NCBI GenBank assembly: GCA_013396915.1
Contig: VWZL01003420.1
Span: 1,107,507 to 1,171,506 of the forward strand
DNA from: Stercorarius parasiticus
Taxonomy: Eukaryota > Chordata > Aves > Charadriiformes > Stercorariidae
Length of the DNA stretch: 64,000 nt
Direction: 5' to 3'
Both the position numbers and the translations under genes were made by a program. The notes under the pieces were generated by a model. The model did not search any database. It was not told the origin of the DNA and worked only from the letters and a program-made list of their open reading frames with translations. This document shows positions 36,834 to 48,963 of this stretch, in pieces. Every line of letters starts with the position of its first letter. Position 1 is the first letter of the stretch.

Positions 36834-36981
36834 CTGTTTATCTTCTTGAGGATCAGGCTCCCCTTTGCTGGAATCAGAATTTGTGTCATCGTCTTCATCA
36901 GAACTGTTCATGATATCTTCTTCATCTGACTGAAGATCTCCTATTACCACGTTAGGATGATTGTGGTGGTCTTCTAAGGAC
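36834..36981 (-). CDS. FGD6: FGD6 exon 3: acidic linker before the DH domain
   Basis: This 148-nt exon starts by completing an Arg codon from exon 2 and ends in phase 0 after DKQ (residues about 820-868). It encodes a His/Asn-containing stretch followed by a strongly acidic run with SDEED, NSSDEDDD and SKGEPDP. The NSSDEDD and SSKGEPDP blocks identify it as FGD6. Ser followed by Asp/Glu makes several casein-kinase-2-like sites, which is inference only. The acceptor is an AT-rich tract ending in TTTTAG; the donor is CAG|GTATCT. It is isolated by 17.5 kb (intron 2) and 3.6 kb (intron 3). Confidence 0.96.
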
Positions 36982-39900
36982 CTAAAATTAAAATATGTAT
37001 AGTCAATAAACTTGTAAAGAGTTTTCTGTTTTACACCACAATAAATGGTCTACTTGGCATCAAAAACTTTGAAAACAGTAGTGGGTAATCTGAAGATGAG
37101 GATGACAGTGGAAGGCTTTTCCACAGCGGACTCATAACTCTCCAATGTTTTATCTATGCAGCTATTGATACAATGCTCACTGACAGCAAGCAAAAGCCAC
37201 AGTACCCTTGAAGTATTTATGTTATTCCTGTCCCTCAGAGTGTGCCTGACAGCAAAATTTGATAAATCTATTCCCTTATTGCTATGCACGTGTATAGTGC
37301 AACATTTGTACTGTGTACCAGAAGGATAAAGAAGGATCATAGCTGTTTTGCTCTCCTCTGTCTCACAGCATCAGGACTTGTTCCAGGTATGGTACTCAGA
37401 CTGGAGCCTTCTGTCTGAAGTTTTAGATGCATGTATATACACAGGGTTTTTTCTCAACGCATACGCTAAACAACTGCATCAGGCATGGCAATAGTATAAC
37501 TGTTCTGTCCAATAGTTCTTCTTAAAAACAAGAAAGCAGAACCTTTTGCGATTAAAAACTCCCATCCCCCAGAGATAGACACCTTCCAGGTAGCTGTCAA
37601 AGCTATAAAATATAACCTTGTTTTCCTGCTGTACAATGATTATAGAGGTCTCTCTTCATTAGCTTCAGCTGTATTCGCAATACAGAAATTGCATGAGACA
37701 GGCACACAACCTTCTTCCTCTAAACAGCCTTGACAACTTCAGTAGAGATTTAAGACATGCAATTCTAGAAGAAAATAAAAAAGGAGGTAGGGAAAGATAA
37801 AGAAGAAAACAGAGACAAGAGGAAACGGAGACTGAAGTTTTGGTAAAGTTACATAAAACCACAGCAAATCCCTGGGCTCCTACTTTTAATCCTTAAAAAT
37901 ATCTGATAATTGCCAATTACAGTAAAGCTGTGTCTAAATTCACATAACCTGTGTTCAAGGTCTGCAAAAAGATGCTGAGATGCCTCGGGCTTATTGTGAT
38001 GAGCCAAAAGTGATTAGCTACCCTACAAACCAAAAAGCAAATCCAGAAACCCTTGCCCCCAAGCTGTTGCAGCCAGCAGAGAGCTCACTGCGCTGCTCAA
38101 CACCTAATTTTATGCAGCCAACATCTGTCAGGGCTACACACTTCTCCATACAGCTGCCCTCTGCCTCCCGACACAAAGGATGGTTACAACTGATCTTTTC
38201 TTAACTTTGAATCCCAAGAACGCAGGGATGGAGGGCAACTCTTCAGACTCACCGCCTCCAAATGTGATAGTTACCGGAAAGAAAACCTGTCAGCGTGGAT
38301 CCCATGGGAGGTGGCTGCTGGTAACATGAATAGCAGAAGTAAGGAATACTTAGCTGTGTGAGGATGCTCTGGCAGCCACAGCAAGGTGATGATTATTCAG
38401 TGCTCAAGGCAGAGTTAAAAAAAAACAAAAAACCAAAACACCACCAATGAAACAACACACTAATGCTGATCACAAAACAGAAATATATTCAGAGATGAAG
38501 ACAAGATAAGCTGGCCAGCAAACAGACTTTGGTCAGTCACGAAGACATCGAAAAGATTAAAATAGCTTGGTTCTATTAAGACAACACAGGAAGGACTCAG
38601 GAAACACCCAAGCAGTTACTGTCTCCCAGAACTGAATGGGGTGGGGGGAGGAAGGAGATTGCAAGCTTATCACCGAGTTCAAATGAAACCCAGAGCCACC
38701 ACTGCAGCACCCAGGGCGTAGAGAGATACACCGTGATTTCAGTCTGGTAATTATCAATTTCACATGGAAAGAGAGCGGCCACCAGGGACATGAGCACAGA
38801 GGACAGCAGAGCACGGAGTACACCAGCGAGGGTTCCCATGGAGCCTCCACCAGCTTCAGGAAGGCAAAGAAACAGGTTTTCACTGGAGCTTCCCCTGGAA
38901 CCTCACTGGCAGGACACTAAGACTTCTGTAGTTACTTGTTAACTTCTTAACTCCTTGCCTAGTCTATCTAACTCAGTGTCAAATGACCTGTTGGCCTGAG
39001 AATGTTTATTTTAGCAGATGCCATCTCATATCATTTTATTTTATGGATGACAAACATCTTTATTACATCTGTAGCAGTACATGAGGGAGATATATCCCCC
39101 CACTTTAGTCAAAACCTGCAACAGAAATAACTACTGCTATTCCATATTTTACTATATTACTCGTAGTTTTACCATCCACATCTGTCACTGAATCTACATC
39201 TGATACGGGGTATTTTTTTTCCCCATTGCAAAATGTATTAAGCGCTTTATCTCTAACCACACTGGAATTCACTTTTTAGTCCCTTATTCATTACTTTTGT
39301 TAATGGACATTTTATTGCCCTTTTTCTTATCCTTAATATTTGTTTTAATTGCTGCTTTAATTTCCTTTAACTAAGATTACTTCCCATCAAGAAAACATTT
39401 TCACACCTGTGAAATCACAGTTCTTTTGCCTAAGCGTATTCTACAGGATGCCTACTCCCAGATTTTGCTATCATTTTCCATTTAAACTATTCAGGGCAAC
39501 TGTGCCAAGACTTAAAAGTTTTAGAAAACCTGCCCTTTTTGAAGTCAGAGAAGCATATTTCTAGGTAAGGCTGTATTCTGCTTGCACAAAAATAACCCCA
39601 TCACTGCTGAAGGATGAAGATCAAACTAGCTGGCCTGCGCTGGGTGAAGGATTTTCTAAATGAAAGATTGGCTTATCTAAGAGAAAGTTTCAGTAAAAAA
39701 ACTACTAAGTTTTTAATAATTAACTACTGACGATTTAGGATGTTTAGTATGTGTCCACAAATGAGAGCCACTCACTGCATACATTTTTTTCTTCTTCTTG
39801 TGAATCACAATGTTTAAGCAGTAAGCTCCTTTTCTAGCCTTTGTAGTGCATAAGGACCTACTATTCGTGTAAAGGAAATTATGAGAGCTGAGAGAACTAT

Positions 39901-41922
39901 CTGCCAAATCTGGCCTGCAGTATCTGCCCCATCACTCAGCTCACAGCCTAACACAGCCCTCAGGTTCTTCCACCTGACACATTTTATTGAGGGTTTTTTT
40001 TTGGTGGTGGTTTTTTTAAAAAAAATTTTTCTTCTTTCTTTGTTTTTTAAAGCAAAAAACGCTGATGACTAAAAAAATCAAAAGTCAGTTCCCACCCAGT
40101 CGTTTTCCACGATCCAACAAGTCGCCAGTTCAGGGACAGGATGCGCTACTGTAGCCATGGGTAGATGTACTCCTGGTGCTATCTGCGGCTGTGCCCTCTT
40201 CTTCAGAGAAGATGGTGACAAAGTCACTGTGCTGATCTGCCTTTATTAGCCATGTGCTGGAAAACATGTGAGACTCCTTGTACCTTATGCCTTAACCTTT
40301 CATCATAAACACTATGGTGTTTCTGTTGAAACAGAAAGCAGTTTTGTATTTACTGATTACTCTTTCTGTACTTTTACCTCTGAAGTCATCTCTAACATAA
40401 GCGTGTATATAGTTCTCTTAAAGTTATCTCTGGATGAAATGAAATCCCTTGTAGCCTTTAGATGAGTTTGGAAATAGTAGTAAATACTTAAATAAACAGA
40501 ATCTTTTCTACTACATATCAATTCCCCTTTTCCAAAATACCACAGGCCTGCAGTAGTGGTTATTTTTAAGCAGCTCTTCTGATAGGCATTTTGGGGATAC
40601 TGTGAACTATCTCTATCTTGTTCCCTTTTCATCACGATTCTTTGTCCTACCCACAGCACTACAGGGAGAAACTTCTGCATTATCAGTCATGTGAAACACC
40701 ATCACTGCCAACTCAACGTGCTGCCCACTGAGTAAGAATATCTTGCCATATCTTGTGAGCAAGTTGTCTAAATATAGATGTGGGGCTTTTTTATTTGACA
40801 CATAAAATGAAGGGATCGTTAGTTTGCCTTGGAATGAACAGTTTATGGGATGAAGCATATACATTGTGCTGCATTTTCCCAATGCGATGATAGTAAAAAA
40901 ACTAACGAAACAAAACACACCAGTCCTAGTCAGGCATATAGCAAGATAAACTGTCAAAACTTAATAACTGCCATCAAGCTATTACAGCCAGAAAAATAAA
41001 TCCCAATCAGCATAAAAACCTCTTATTGTCTTCAAAAGATGACCAACACTAGTTCAGAGTAGCTTATTTGTATTATTATAGAAGCTTCAAATAAGCCTGA
41101 GGCTTCACTTTCACACTGCTGATTTAGACACTGCACAGGACACTATAGCCTGAAGTCACAATTAACATTTCAGTCTCAGTTCCCAATTCATTTAGAAGGC
41201 AATTAGTATTTTAAGCTTGACTGAGATGATTCAGAGATTCTCTGCCATGGAATGCCCCAACATTAAGTATTATATACTATATTGGAACTACTTCAAGTGT
41301 TAGCATCACCGTAACTGCTAAAAAGCAAGTTTCCACAGGTCCAAAGTATTTATTAAAATAGATTCATCCACGCTGCTGCTTTATACACATTTCCTTGTGA
41401 TCATCATTATTTTTAGATGTTTTTTCTACTTCCAGCAAGTAATCAAAAATATATAGGACTGCCAAATGAATGGAACCTTGCAGACAACACTCTGCTGAAT
41501 TCTTCTTTTCTCATCCTTTCGTTATTTTAAAAGGAGTGTCCATTCTACTCTGCTTTTTGTAGGAGTGTCTCAACATCTTTATCGTTCTTCTAGCTCTTCC
41601 TCCAGCATTTCATAGCATTTTTTGTGGGCATTTCTGTTTGTTTGTTAACTTTTTAAGAAAGCCTTCAACATACAGGCAAAATTACACAAACTACTCAACT
41701 ACAAAATACACAACAAAACATCAGAGAGCAAATAAGCATACCCTACTATAACATTTCGTCTCAAACCCTTTTTGTATTGTTACAGCATTTCACAACCCTT
41801 TCACAGCTGCTTGCATCTCACTTTCCTCCAGAGAGGTAACTGTTGCTGGTTCATCCATTTTCAGATTTTAATATCACCAGTCCCTGCAATCAATTTCAAT
41901 AATTAAGGTATGTTTGGCTACC

Positions 41923-41940
41923 TTTTTTTTTTTTTTTTTT
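41923..41940. repeat. 18-base poly(T) run
   Basis: This is an uninterrupted T run on the plus strand with no flanking retrocopy recognised. Confidence 0.8.
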
Positions 41941-44466
41941 AAGACCTGAAAGCACACTGTCTCTCTGCAGAGGCAATAGCTGATAAGGCTGTTATATATT
42001 TTCGTAGTGCCTCGTGCTTGTAATAGCTGTAGGAAAGGCAGCAAGCCTCACTGACCAAATGCCTCAATGGATCCTAGCTGTACGCTTCTGGGAAATTCCA
42101 AGGATAAAAGACTTAAAAGACTAAAGGAAAAAAGAAAAGAAAAAAAGTTCTTGGCATCTTTTCTGTTAGGTCCTATCTAAATTCAGAATCTCTCTTTTGA
42201 GGAACAAAGAAGGGCTGTAAATATAGAAATAAAGTTAAGCTCCTAAGCAATTTAAGAAGCAATTATCTGATTTGGGTGCTCAAGACAACAGAAGATGCTC
42301 TTAGAAAGTCAAAGCAAAAGTGAAATTATTGCTTGGTTAATAATAGCTTGATTTTGTTTAGTGTACTTCCTTTTGCTTTAATTTAATACTTTTTATTTAA
42401 GACAGTTCAATGTCTTTAGCATTTATTTATTTACTGCCGGTTTTTGGAAAAAAAGGAAATCAGTTCTAGAAAGCAAGCATACTTGTCAAAGCACAAAGAT
42501 AACAATGAATGCTAACCAAGATCACTAGTGAGCTCCTATGGAAGTTTTAAGAAAATATATGACAGGATTACTAATCAGCAAGATTAATAAAGGCATCAAT
42601 TAATGTACTTTTCGGATGAGTTACATTTTGCTGCAATACCTCAGCTCCACAACCATCCCCAAGAAGCCAACATGCCCACATTTCCTTTCACAAACCAGTC
42701 TGAAAAGCATGAAGATGAGCTTCATATCACTCCAGATGCACCTGGACCCTAACCCATCATATTCACCTCATCATTTAAGCTTCAGATTCTCTGAACAACG
42801 CTGACTGCCCATCATTGTAGCTAAAAAATTCCCTCCCTCATCGTCCTCTTCATGTCCCCCTGCTTTTCATTTCTCCTTCATGCATACCGGCCCATTAAGC
42901 AGTAAATGAGGATGAAATGCAGCCTGGACCAGGTGGCTTACTTATCTGAGTTATTCCTACAGCATCAGTCACCTCTCTGGTTTAACGACAGATGCACAGA
43001 TGGAAAGAGCCGAAGCTGAGATCTCGTCTCTCCTCTCTAGGTGTAGTGGGCAGTGGAAGAACGGCTGGTGGATACCAGGGGCTGTGGCTCTCGCGGTGCT
43101 GGCTTGGCTGCCAGTGCTGGGGACTGGTTGCCTTATTGCAGCCAAGCTGCTTGGGCTTCAACTTCTCTGCCAAAAATGGTGCTTTTTCCCAGCGAGAGAG
43201 GGAGATAGCAAGGTGTCCTCTCAAACAGGATTTTACATGATAGCAGTAAAGTTATGCCATTCTTCTGCAGTGACAACTCAATGATTTTACTAAGTTCTTT
43301 GTGTAATTAGTCCTAATAACAACAAAAAAGGCAAGAGACCAGGATTTTTTTTATTGGTCTGATGCTAAGGAACACAACAGGCAGTTAATCTCAATCTCCC
43401 TTTTATTTATATTTTTTAAGGCCACCTGAGCAGATCGCGCCTGTGATATTCATGAGTTCCTTTTGCGAGCTACCCTTCTGTAGGTGACGTGTCTGAGGAA
43501 TGACACAGACCTCTACAACAGTCTTTAAAAAAAAGCACCACAAAACAAGAGGCAAACAAACTAGACCAATGAATCCACGATTATTTGCATCACTTATAAC
43601 TATTGTGCTGTGTTCTCTCTGAGCACTTCAAGGATAACACTCCTCAAGAATCACAGCTAGAAAACAGAAACAACCCACATCCATCTGAGAAACTCCAGTG
43701 GAAAATGGTTTGTGCACATCAGATTACTTTTCTGAATTGCAATTTAAAGACTTCAGGCATTCCAACAGAATTATTTTAAGCAATATCATATGTAGTGTAT
43801 GCATGCATAACCATCTACACATTTTTTAGGAAGTCAGGACCCTTGATGTCAAAAGAGAAGCTCAAGGCCATCGATTTAAAATGGATTTTGGTTCAGAGCC
43901 ACTTGTACTTCGAAAGGTGTCTGCTGCCTGCCAGGCAAAGGGCTGGCTGCAGAGACAGCCCAGGTGGGAACGCCGGGAGTTTGCTCCTGCCAAGAGAAAC
44001 TCCAAGAATGATCCTCTTTGTCCCAGTCTTTACCTCTGGCATTCCCTGCTCACACCTGGTTTTTCTGGGCAAGGAGGATATCACAAACACTGCCGAGAGC
44101 TGCCACCATATTTAGCCTGTTAGATCATGCCACTGGCAGCTCCCTCCATACTTGGCTGAGCATGTCGCAAACTGCAGCACCCGACTTGCTGGAACCAAGT
44201 TATCCAAGTCTTTGCAGCCAGCAGCATCTAGTTCACTATTTCTTATCCTCAGGCCAAGACAGCACTTATTTCTTTCCTCAATGAGAAAAAAAAAATATAA
44301 ATCTGACTCGTGCTCGAAGCAAAAAAATAAGCAAGGCATTTGTCATATGTGTTTCATACTTTAATCAATTTTGTGTCTTTTCTTCTTTCAAGCAATCCAT
44401 TCCGTCCATCACCCTGTTTCAGGCATACTATGATCAGTACAGTTGTGAGCATACCTCATTGCACAA

Positions 44467-45143
44467 TGTCCTGGTTTGAGTGACACAGGACTAGTTTCTA
44501 GTCTAATGCTTGGGAAAAATGCCCTTTTAGAAGACTAGTGTCTGAATTTGTGGAAATATTTACTTTATAGCCAGCTAGGCTACGTGGGATTCAAGGTCTC
44601 AGTGTTTTTGAGTTAGCCAGGTGTGGGGACAAGGAGAAGCGAGACCTGGGCACTTGACCCAAAATGGCCAACGGGATTATGTCATACCATGAACATCACA
44701 CTCAATATAAATTAGAAAGTTTGCTAAGAAGTTCTCTCTCCACCTATGATGGCTGTGGTCCAAAGAACTCCTTGCCCCGGTGCCGGACCCCTGAGCCCTT
44801 CCTTTCCTCCCGAAGCCGTAGCGCTCAGTGTCTGATACTTGCTGTCCACTGCTGGGAGTGGACAGCTTCTACTGATAGAATGGGCTGAGTATAATCCTTG
44901 TGTATTTTATATTGGTATTGGGATCAGCGTTGTTTCTTTACTGTTATTAATGTTAATTATTTAGTCTTATTCTATTAAAGCTGTTGATATTTCAGCCCTC
45001 AGGTGTCCTTATTTTTTCCCCCCCTATTTCCCTTCCCAGGTGGGATGGGGTCCTTGAGTGATAGATTATTGTCTAAAAAAATCTAAAAATTAGATTATTG
45101 TCTAAATGACAACAAATTTTTGTGGGTTACTCAAACCATAACA
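44467..45143 (+). mobile_element. solo LTR of an endogenous retrovirus, ERVL-like
   Basis: The element starts TGTCCTGGTTTGAGT and ends with the imperfect inverse ACTCAAACCATAACA. It is flanked by CACAA (44462-44466) and CACGA (45144-45148), a 5-bp target duplication with one mismatch, as expected for ERVL. Inside are a TATAAAT box at 44706, an ATTAAA polyadenylation signal at 44974-44979 with a GT- and T-rich stretch after it, and a 16-bp direct duplication at 45062-45077 and 45091-45106. No viral coding sequence adjoins either side, so it is a recombined solo LTR, about 677 bp, opposite to FGD6. The opening motif is typical of many bird LTRs. Confidence 0.85.
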
Positions 45144-48100
45144 CACGATTTTAAAAAGCAAAAAGAAAAGGGAAAAAAAAAAAAAAGGTGCAAACAGCTC
45201 TCAGATTATCTCCATATTTAGCTGCGATTTGAAAAAAGGAGTTCCCGTGGCCAGAGGCACCCAAGGAGGACTCTCGCCGCAGGCAGCCTCCCATGCTCAC
45301 AGGAGCAACCTTCCGCGAGACCATTTGTTGACAATTCCTCAATCCCTTGGAAAGTTCAACATAAACACACACGCATGCTTCAGATGTTTCCACACTCGCT
45401 ATAGAAAAGCCACAGTTAAAAAAAAAAAAAGTCTCAGTTTTCCTTCAAGAAAACCGGTGCCCACAGCATTAAACGTCTTTGAGAAAAATGGTGCCCACAA
45501 TGGGCCAGTTCAGCTCCAGAGCAGTGTGGCATGGCTGCCCTCGTGACAAGCAGGAGAGACGGTGGCATCACTGGGACGGTCCCAGCAACGGTGAGTGCCA
45601 AAAGGACGTTATGCCCATGTAGCAGAATATAGTCCAAGAGGATACAAGGAGACAGGCCTGAGCATTGGTTCTGGAAAGTGAAATGCTGTGGCAAAGCCCA
45701 GGGATTTAAACTATTGCTTGGAGACTTGTACAAGGAAAGTAGTCGCTGCATCAATTCTTCCTGTCTCCACCCAAAGCCGTGAGGAATTACCTCCCTCCCA
45801 GGGTAGGTAAAGTGGGAAGTCTTTGCAGAATTTACAGCTTTTTGCCTTCCCTTACTAATTCTCGTTTCCAGCCCTACTTCATAGGGAGAGGTCCACATCA
45901 ACAGTGCTCACAGCCAAGACTTTTGGAAAAAAACTCCTGGCACGGAAGTGAAAACAAACAATATAAAACAGGACGACCAAAATACGGTGCTTATTTACAG
46001 TCAGGACCTGCTGTTCTAACTTCTCTCAATTCACAAAACTGACCCTAGTGGGAAAACGTTTACTGGGAAAGGACAGCAGGATCAGAAGAAAAATAATACT
46101 TTCCAGTCACATAAAAAAAGAAAAACCAACAACAATTCCAGCACATACTGAATAGACTTCTAGAAAACTATAATAAAAATGTGACAAAAATCTCAAACTA
46201 AATGTATCAAATAGGAAAGGGAAAACACAGACCAAGCGAGAACCAAATCTCCCATTAATACTCATTTCAAACAAAATTGTCATGGTAGCCCCAGCAAAGT
46301 AAAGACATTCTAATGTTCAACTATTTCAGCTCCACTAAAATCAAAGTTAATGCAAGGCCCTAAATATCTTCTATATTGACGGATCACTATTTTTATGCCT
46401 ATTTTTGGTGACTTGATCCCTGAAATCAGGGCTGTAATACCTCACTTCAATGGCTCGTTCAATTTAGAAATAATGCACAATCTGTTGCACTCCATTTTTT
46501 ACATGTCAGATACCAAGAAGATGACAAAAGAAAGCCAAGTAGCAGAGTACTCAAAGGTAGTCACCTAGATTTAAAATAAACATGGAGTGACTTAACTCTT
46601 AAACACAAAACTGTCTGCATGCATGGGAGCTGATGCAGCTTCCTGGGCAGTCTGCCGAAAAAGAGAGGTTGAAATAGTTTGGTTGAAACCAACATTCAAT
46701 AGTTTTCAAGACTGGACTTACGCTCTCTCTTCCTCTAATCTTCTGCACCGACTAGAAGAATGGAATTTTGACACTTCTTTTAAACTTCTCAGCTCATCTC
46801 AAAATCAATACAGAACATCTGACCCCCAGGAACATCCCTGGGGGGGGGCGGAACCCAAAACAGAAAAATCAACTGAACTCTGCACAGTTGAAATCACCAA
46901 GTCATAAGGCTCAAGTTGTAGCTATCAAAATGGCAATTTTGATAAAAACTCCTTTTATTTATTTACATGCACCTTAAGAGAATTTTTTTAGTCCACTTCT
47001 GCTTGAGTGGAGCAGTTTTTCATAAGCACAAAGCTATTTTAAGGAAAAATTAAAACTTACGTAAACTTAATATTTTCAACAGAAACTTCTTGTATTCTAG
47101 CATCTAAAATAAAACCTGCATTCCTTAACCTAAGTTTTGCCTAGTGCATTGAAACAACATATCTGCATAGTTTCGTAAGTCTATTCATTAAAACATCTTT
47201 AACTGGATCAAATATAAATGTTGGGTAAATAAGGCATATTAATATCACTGTTGGCATTTAAATAAAATTGTAATTAATATTTTGGTTGCTTTCTTTACCA
47301 ACATTTATTTTATGCCCCAAAAAATCTTACTGTTTTACATATACAATTACATTAGACCTTGCTGCAGTAAAATATCACCATAACCAGAGTACTACAGAGC
47401 TTCACAAGCACATTTCCTGAGCCAACACTGAAAATAACCCACAGGAAAAGGCTGTTGTTGAGCATATAAATGGGTCTTTCATCAATCCTCATGTCACATT
47501 TGACTCTCCACTCTACATCTGAGGTACGCTCTGGAGCTACATTTCTTTAACCTGCAATTTATACCACGGTTGGCAAACAGAGACAGAGCGCGCGTGTTGG
47601 AGGGCAGTATCAGGTGACAAATATGCAATGCTAAGTGAGCTTCCCCCATCTAAAGGAAAAGGAAATGCATATAAAGAATGCTGAAATTAGGAAAAACACA
47701 GATGTGAAAAAAAAGAGGAAAGAAAAAGATAAAGCCTTGGAGATTGAAGAAAGTGCATGACACCCGAGTTCCTGTTGTCCGTAAACAGGGGCGTTAGGAA
47801 GCAGGAGAAAGGACGCAGGGTTTTTAACATGCTGCTTTGCTTACTTCAGGCTCCCCCCATCACACCAAGATGCCCTTCGGCTAAAGGCGAGAGGCGGCAT
47901 GCCGAGCTGAGGCAACGTCACTGGGAGGAAGGACGAGGACATCCTTGTATTGTACCGGGGGATTGATGGGAATAGCATAGTTAGGGCATTTTTGCCATCT
48001 GCTGTGAGCACTTCTTTGGTGGGAAATGAAGGACAGAGCAGTTTATTGCTTGTCTTGTTGCACTGACCCTCAAAATGTCTCTTTTAATGCATACGGACTT

Positions 48101-48889
48101 CATGTGCTCCAAGGTTAACGTGATGTAATTTTCTAGATTGCACCAAGACGATGACAAAAGTAACCACCAAACCTTTCGCAGAGCAACAGAGGGGTTCACC
48201 CAGCAGCCAGGCAACGCACTCACCAGTGCCTGCCTCATCACCACCATCAGCTTGGTTCCTCCCATACTCACAAACACACCCGGCCCGAGCTACACTCAGT
48301 AAAAAGATAACATCAGGAACTTAAACCACATCTATTTTTATGTGGCACTTGTAATACCTTCCAATAAATTATAAGTCTTTCATTATTGCACCTCCAACTC
48401 TGTCAAAAGTTTCCCTGTGTGCCGCGTCTGTATCAACCTGCTTCATCCACCTCTTTCTTTTACCAAAATCAATAGGGAGCCCTTGAAAAGAGGGATGAAA
48501 GAAATGCCAAAGACAAAAATTCTCTTTCATGACAGTCTCTGAGATCTTCATGATTGTTTTCCTTTCAGAAGACCTTTCCAACATTTTCAAGACTGGACTG
48601 TATACTAGAATAAATGGACTTGGTATTGGAATTCTCTAACTCCTTTCTTTCCTTTATTGGGAGAGGGAGAGCATCACTCAGAATCTTTCCCCAACATCAA
48701 AAGAGATGAAATTAGCAGATCTCAAACACATTTGCAAAAGTGTGTGTCAAGATTCTTTCAAAGCAAGAAAGTTCCTATTTGTTCTGATTTAAAAAAAAAC
48801 AAAAACAAAGGGATCAGCATACTTCTCCCAGATTACTTTAGAAGGTTTAAGTACTTTTGTTTTCCCAGAGTGCATATCTTCTTCTTATA

Positions 48890-48963
48890 TATAGTTTAGT
48901 CTACTATACAACCTGAGATAAAATATGCATTTTATCTCAGGTTGTATAGTAGACTAAACTATA
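48890..48963. repeat. perfect 74-bp palindrome (35-bp arms, 4-nt loop)
   Basis: The left arm 48890-48924 and right arm 48929-48963 are exact reverse complements over 35 bp, separated by ATGC (48925-48928). Arms begin and end at TATAG and CTATA. Pairing stops abruptly outside (A against A). A transcript from either strand would fold into a perfect hairpin. It lies in intron 2, 3.8 kb right of the solo LTR. Its origin is unknown. Confidence 0.97.

Noticed and set aside
45434..45901. 155-codon minus-strand open frame next to the LTR
   Set aside because: No domain, no homology recognised, composition like intron sequence, and no start or splice context. Chance frame in intron 2.
48890..48963. 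let-7 family microRNA gene
   Set aside because: Only 12 nt match the 3' half; the seed is absent, and real let-7 precursors are not perfect hairpins.
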